DNA of 54,555 nt, from NCBI GenBank assembly GCA_020848815.1, contig JADLHL010000008.1, positions 1 through 54,555 of the forward strand, read 5' to 3'. The stretch is from Chitinophagaceae bacterium. Lineage in GTDB: Bacteria > Bacteroidota > Bacteroidia > Chitinophagales > Chitinophagaceae. Within the stretch, counting starts at the first letter, position 1. Each line of letters begins with the position of its first letter. Below, in pieces: positions 53,980-54,555 of the stretch. The notes beneath the pieces were generated by a model that saw nothing but the letters and a program-made list of their open reading frames with translations, was not told the origin of the DNA and did not search any database. A program made the translations under genes and the position numbers.

Positions 53980-54555
53980 TTACCGAAAGAAAATATCATA
54001 CGCAAAGCGAATGATGGTACCGGTCACCACCAGTAAAAAGAAAATACGGATGAAGCGGTTGCCTTTGAGCAAGGCCATTTTGGTACCAGCCCAACCGCCG
54101 GCCATATTGCATATGGCCATGGGGATGGCCAGCTCAAATATGATATTGCCCGTAAATGAAAAATAAATAATGGATGCCAGATTCGTAGCAAGGTTAATCA
54201 TTTTGGCATGGGCACTGGCATGCATAAAATCATGACCAATAATAGTGATGAACACCAACACCAAAAAGCTACCGGTACCGGGGCCAATAAAGCCATCGTA
54301 AAAACCAATGAGCAAACCGGCCACAATCCCTTTCCATAACGCTTCTGTATACGGGATTTCGTCATGCTGCTGCCCAAGTGTTTTGCGGGTGTAGGTAAAC
54401 AAAGCCACCAGCACCAGCACACACAGAATGATAGGTTTGAGGATGCCATTGTTGAGCACACTCACCATGTACGAGCCAAACATGGCCGCACTAAATGCTG
54501 CCAGTGCTACCCATACAATCAGCTTCCAGCGGATGTCGATGCGTTTGCTGTATTG
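53980..54555 (-). CDS. TauE/SafE (TSUP) family permease, 5' end outside window
   Basis: The frame is open past the right edge (about 191 codons seen). Hydrophobic segments and the second TSUP repeat signature GFYDGFIGPGTGSFLVL are clear, followed by NLATNLASIIYFSFTGNI and GGWAGTKMALLKGNRFIR. TSUP proteins move sulfur-containing or organic anions, with sulfite or sulfoacetate export known in some. Its place near the persulfide dioxygenase gene suggests sulfite, which is inference. The N-terminal half is missing. Confidence 0.88.
   Translation of the reverse strand, partial: QYSKRIDIRWKLIVWVALAAFSAAMFGSYMVSVLNNGILKPIILCVLVLVALFTYTRKTLGQQHDEIPYTEALWKGIVAGLLIGFYDGFIGPGTGSFLVLVFITIIGHDFMHASAHAKMINLATNLASIIYFSFTGNIIFELAIPMAICNMAGGWAGTKMALLKGNRFIRIFFLLVVTGTIIRFAYDIFFR

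Overview
The window is chromosomal DNA from a member of the Bacteroidota, most likely family Chitinophagaceae. Four things point there. Two large secreted proteins end in type IX secretion (T9SS) sorting domains. The menaquinone gene mqnE belongs to the futalosine route. Several gene starts sit just behind TAnnTTTG, the -7 element of Bacteroidota sigma factors. The order miaB / sigma-54 activator / lptE / secG also looks Bacteroidota-like. Coding density is high. One tRNA (Glu) is present; I see no rRNA, no CRISPR array and no transposase gene.

Layout. 1-12 kb: a truncated family 2 glycosyltransferase (-), a secreted subtilisin-like protease, mqnE, csaA and an alkyltransferase, an M1-type metallopeptidase, a fasciclin lipoprotein and a membrane-anchored papain-like protease. 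12-20 kb: DUF4442 and MOSC proteins, then central carbon metabolism: pgk, a lipoprotein and gap on the minus strand, tRNA-Glu, a ThuA-like protein, class II aldolase and malic enzyme. 20-30 kb: membrane proteins and a long minus-strand run, miaB-mntA-hepT-sigma54 activator-lptE-hypothetical-secG-(terminator)-mltG-yihY. 30-39 kb: mnmD, an AlkA-like glycosylase, an alpha-oxoamine synthase, folC, a TonB-like protein, a group with two degenerate 2H-like proteins opposite a degenerate S24/UmuD-like protein, a flavin reductase and an amidase lipoprotein. 39-45 kb: a T9SS-exported beta-propeller protein, a CAP protein, an aldose-epimerase-like protein and a WG-repeat protein. 45-54.5 kb: a fused acyl-CoA mutase (IcmF), ridA, a 3HCDH-like protein with tsaB, an ArsR regulator, a persulfide dioxygenase-rhodanese protein, a DMT transporter and a truncated TauE/SafE-type permease.

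Most unusual feature. The IcmF gene (45244-49068, -) carries an in-frame segment of about 630 bp between its B12-binding and GTPase domains. The segment encodes an intact-looking DUF559 (Vsr-like, PD-(D/E)XK) nuclease domain and is bounded by GC-rich inverted repeats with the core CCCCCTCCGGGGGCC. A solo relative of that repeat lies in the intergenic region at 12061-12088. This looks like a nuclease-bearing mobile element that is tolerated inside a translated enzyme.

Other points of interest are a divergent pair of operator-like inverted repeats in front of the dead S24-like gene, a HepT/MntA toxin-antitoxin pair placed inside a core operon, a ridA terminator whose T-tract doubles as the icmF promoter, and several families of short intergenic repeats (11902-12045, 34060-34140, 35204-35460).
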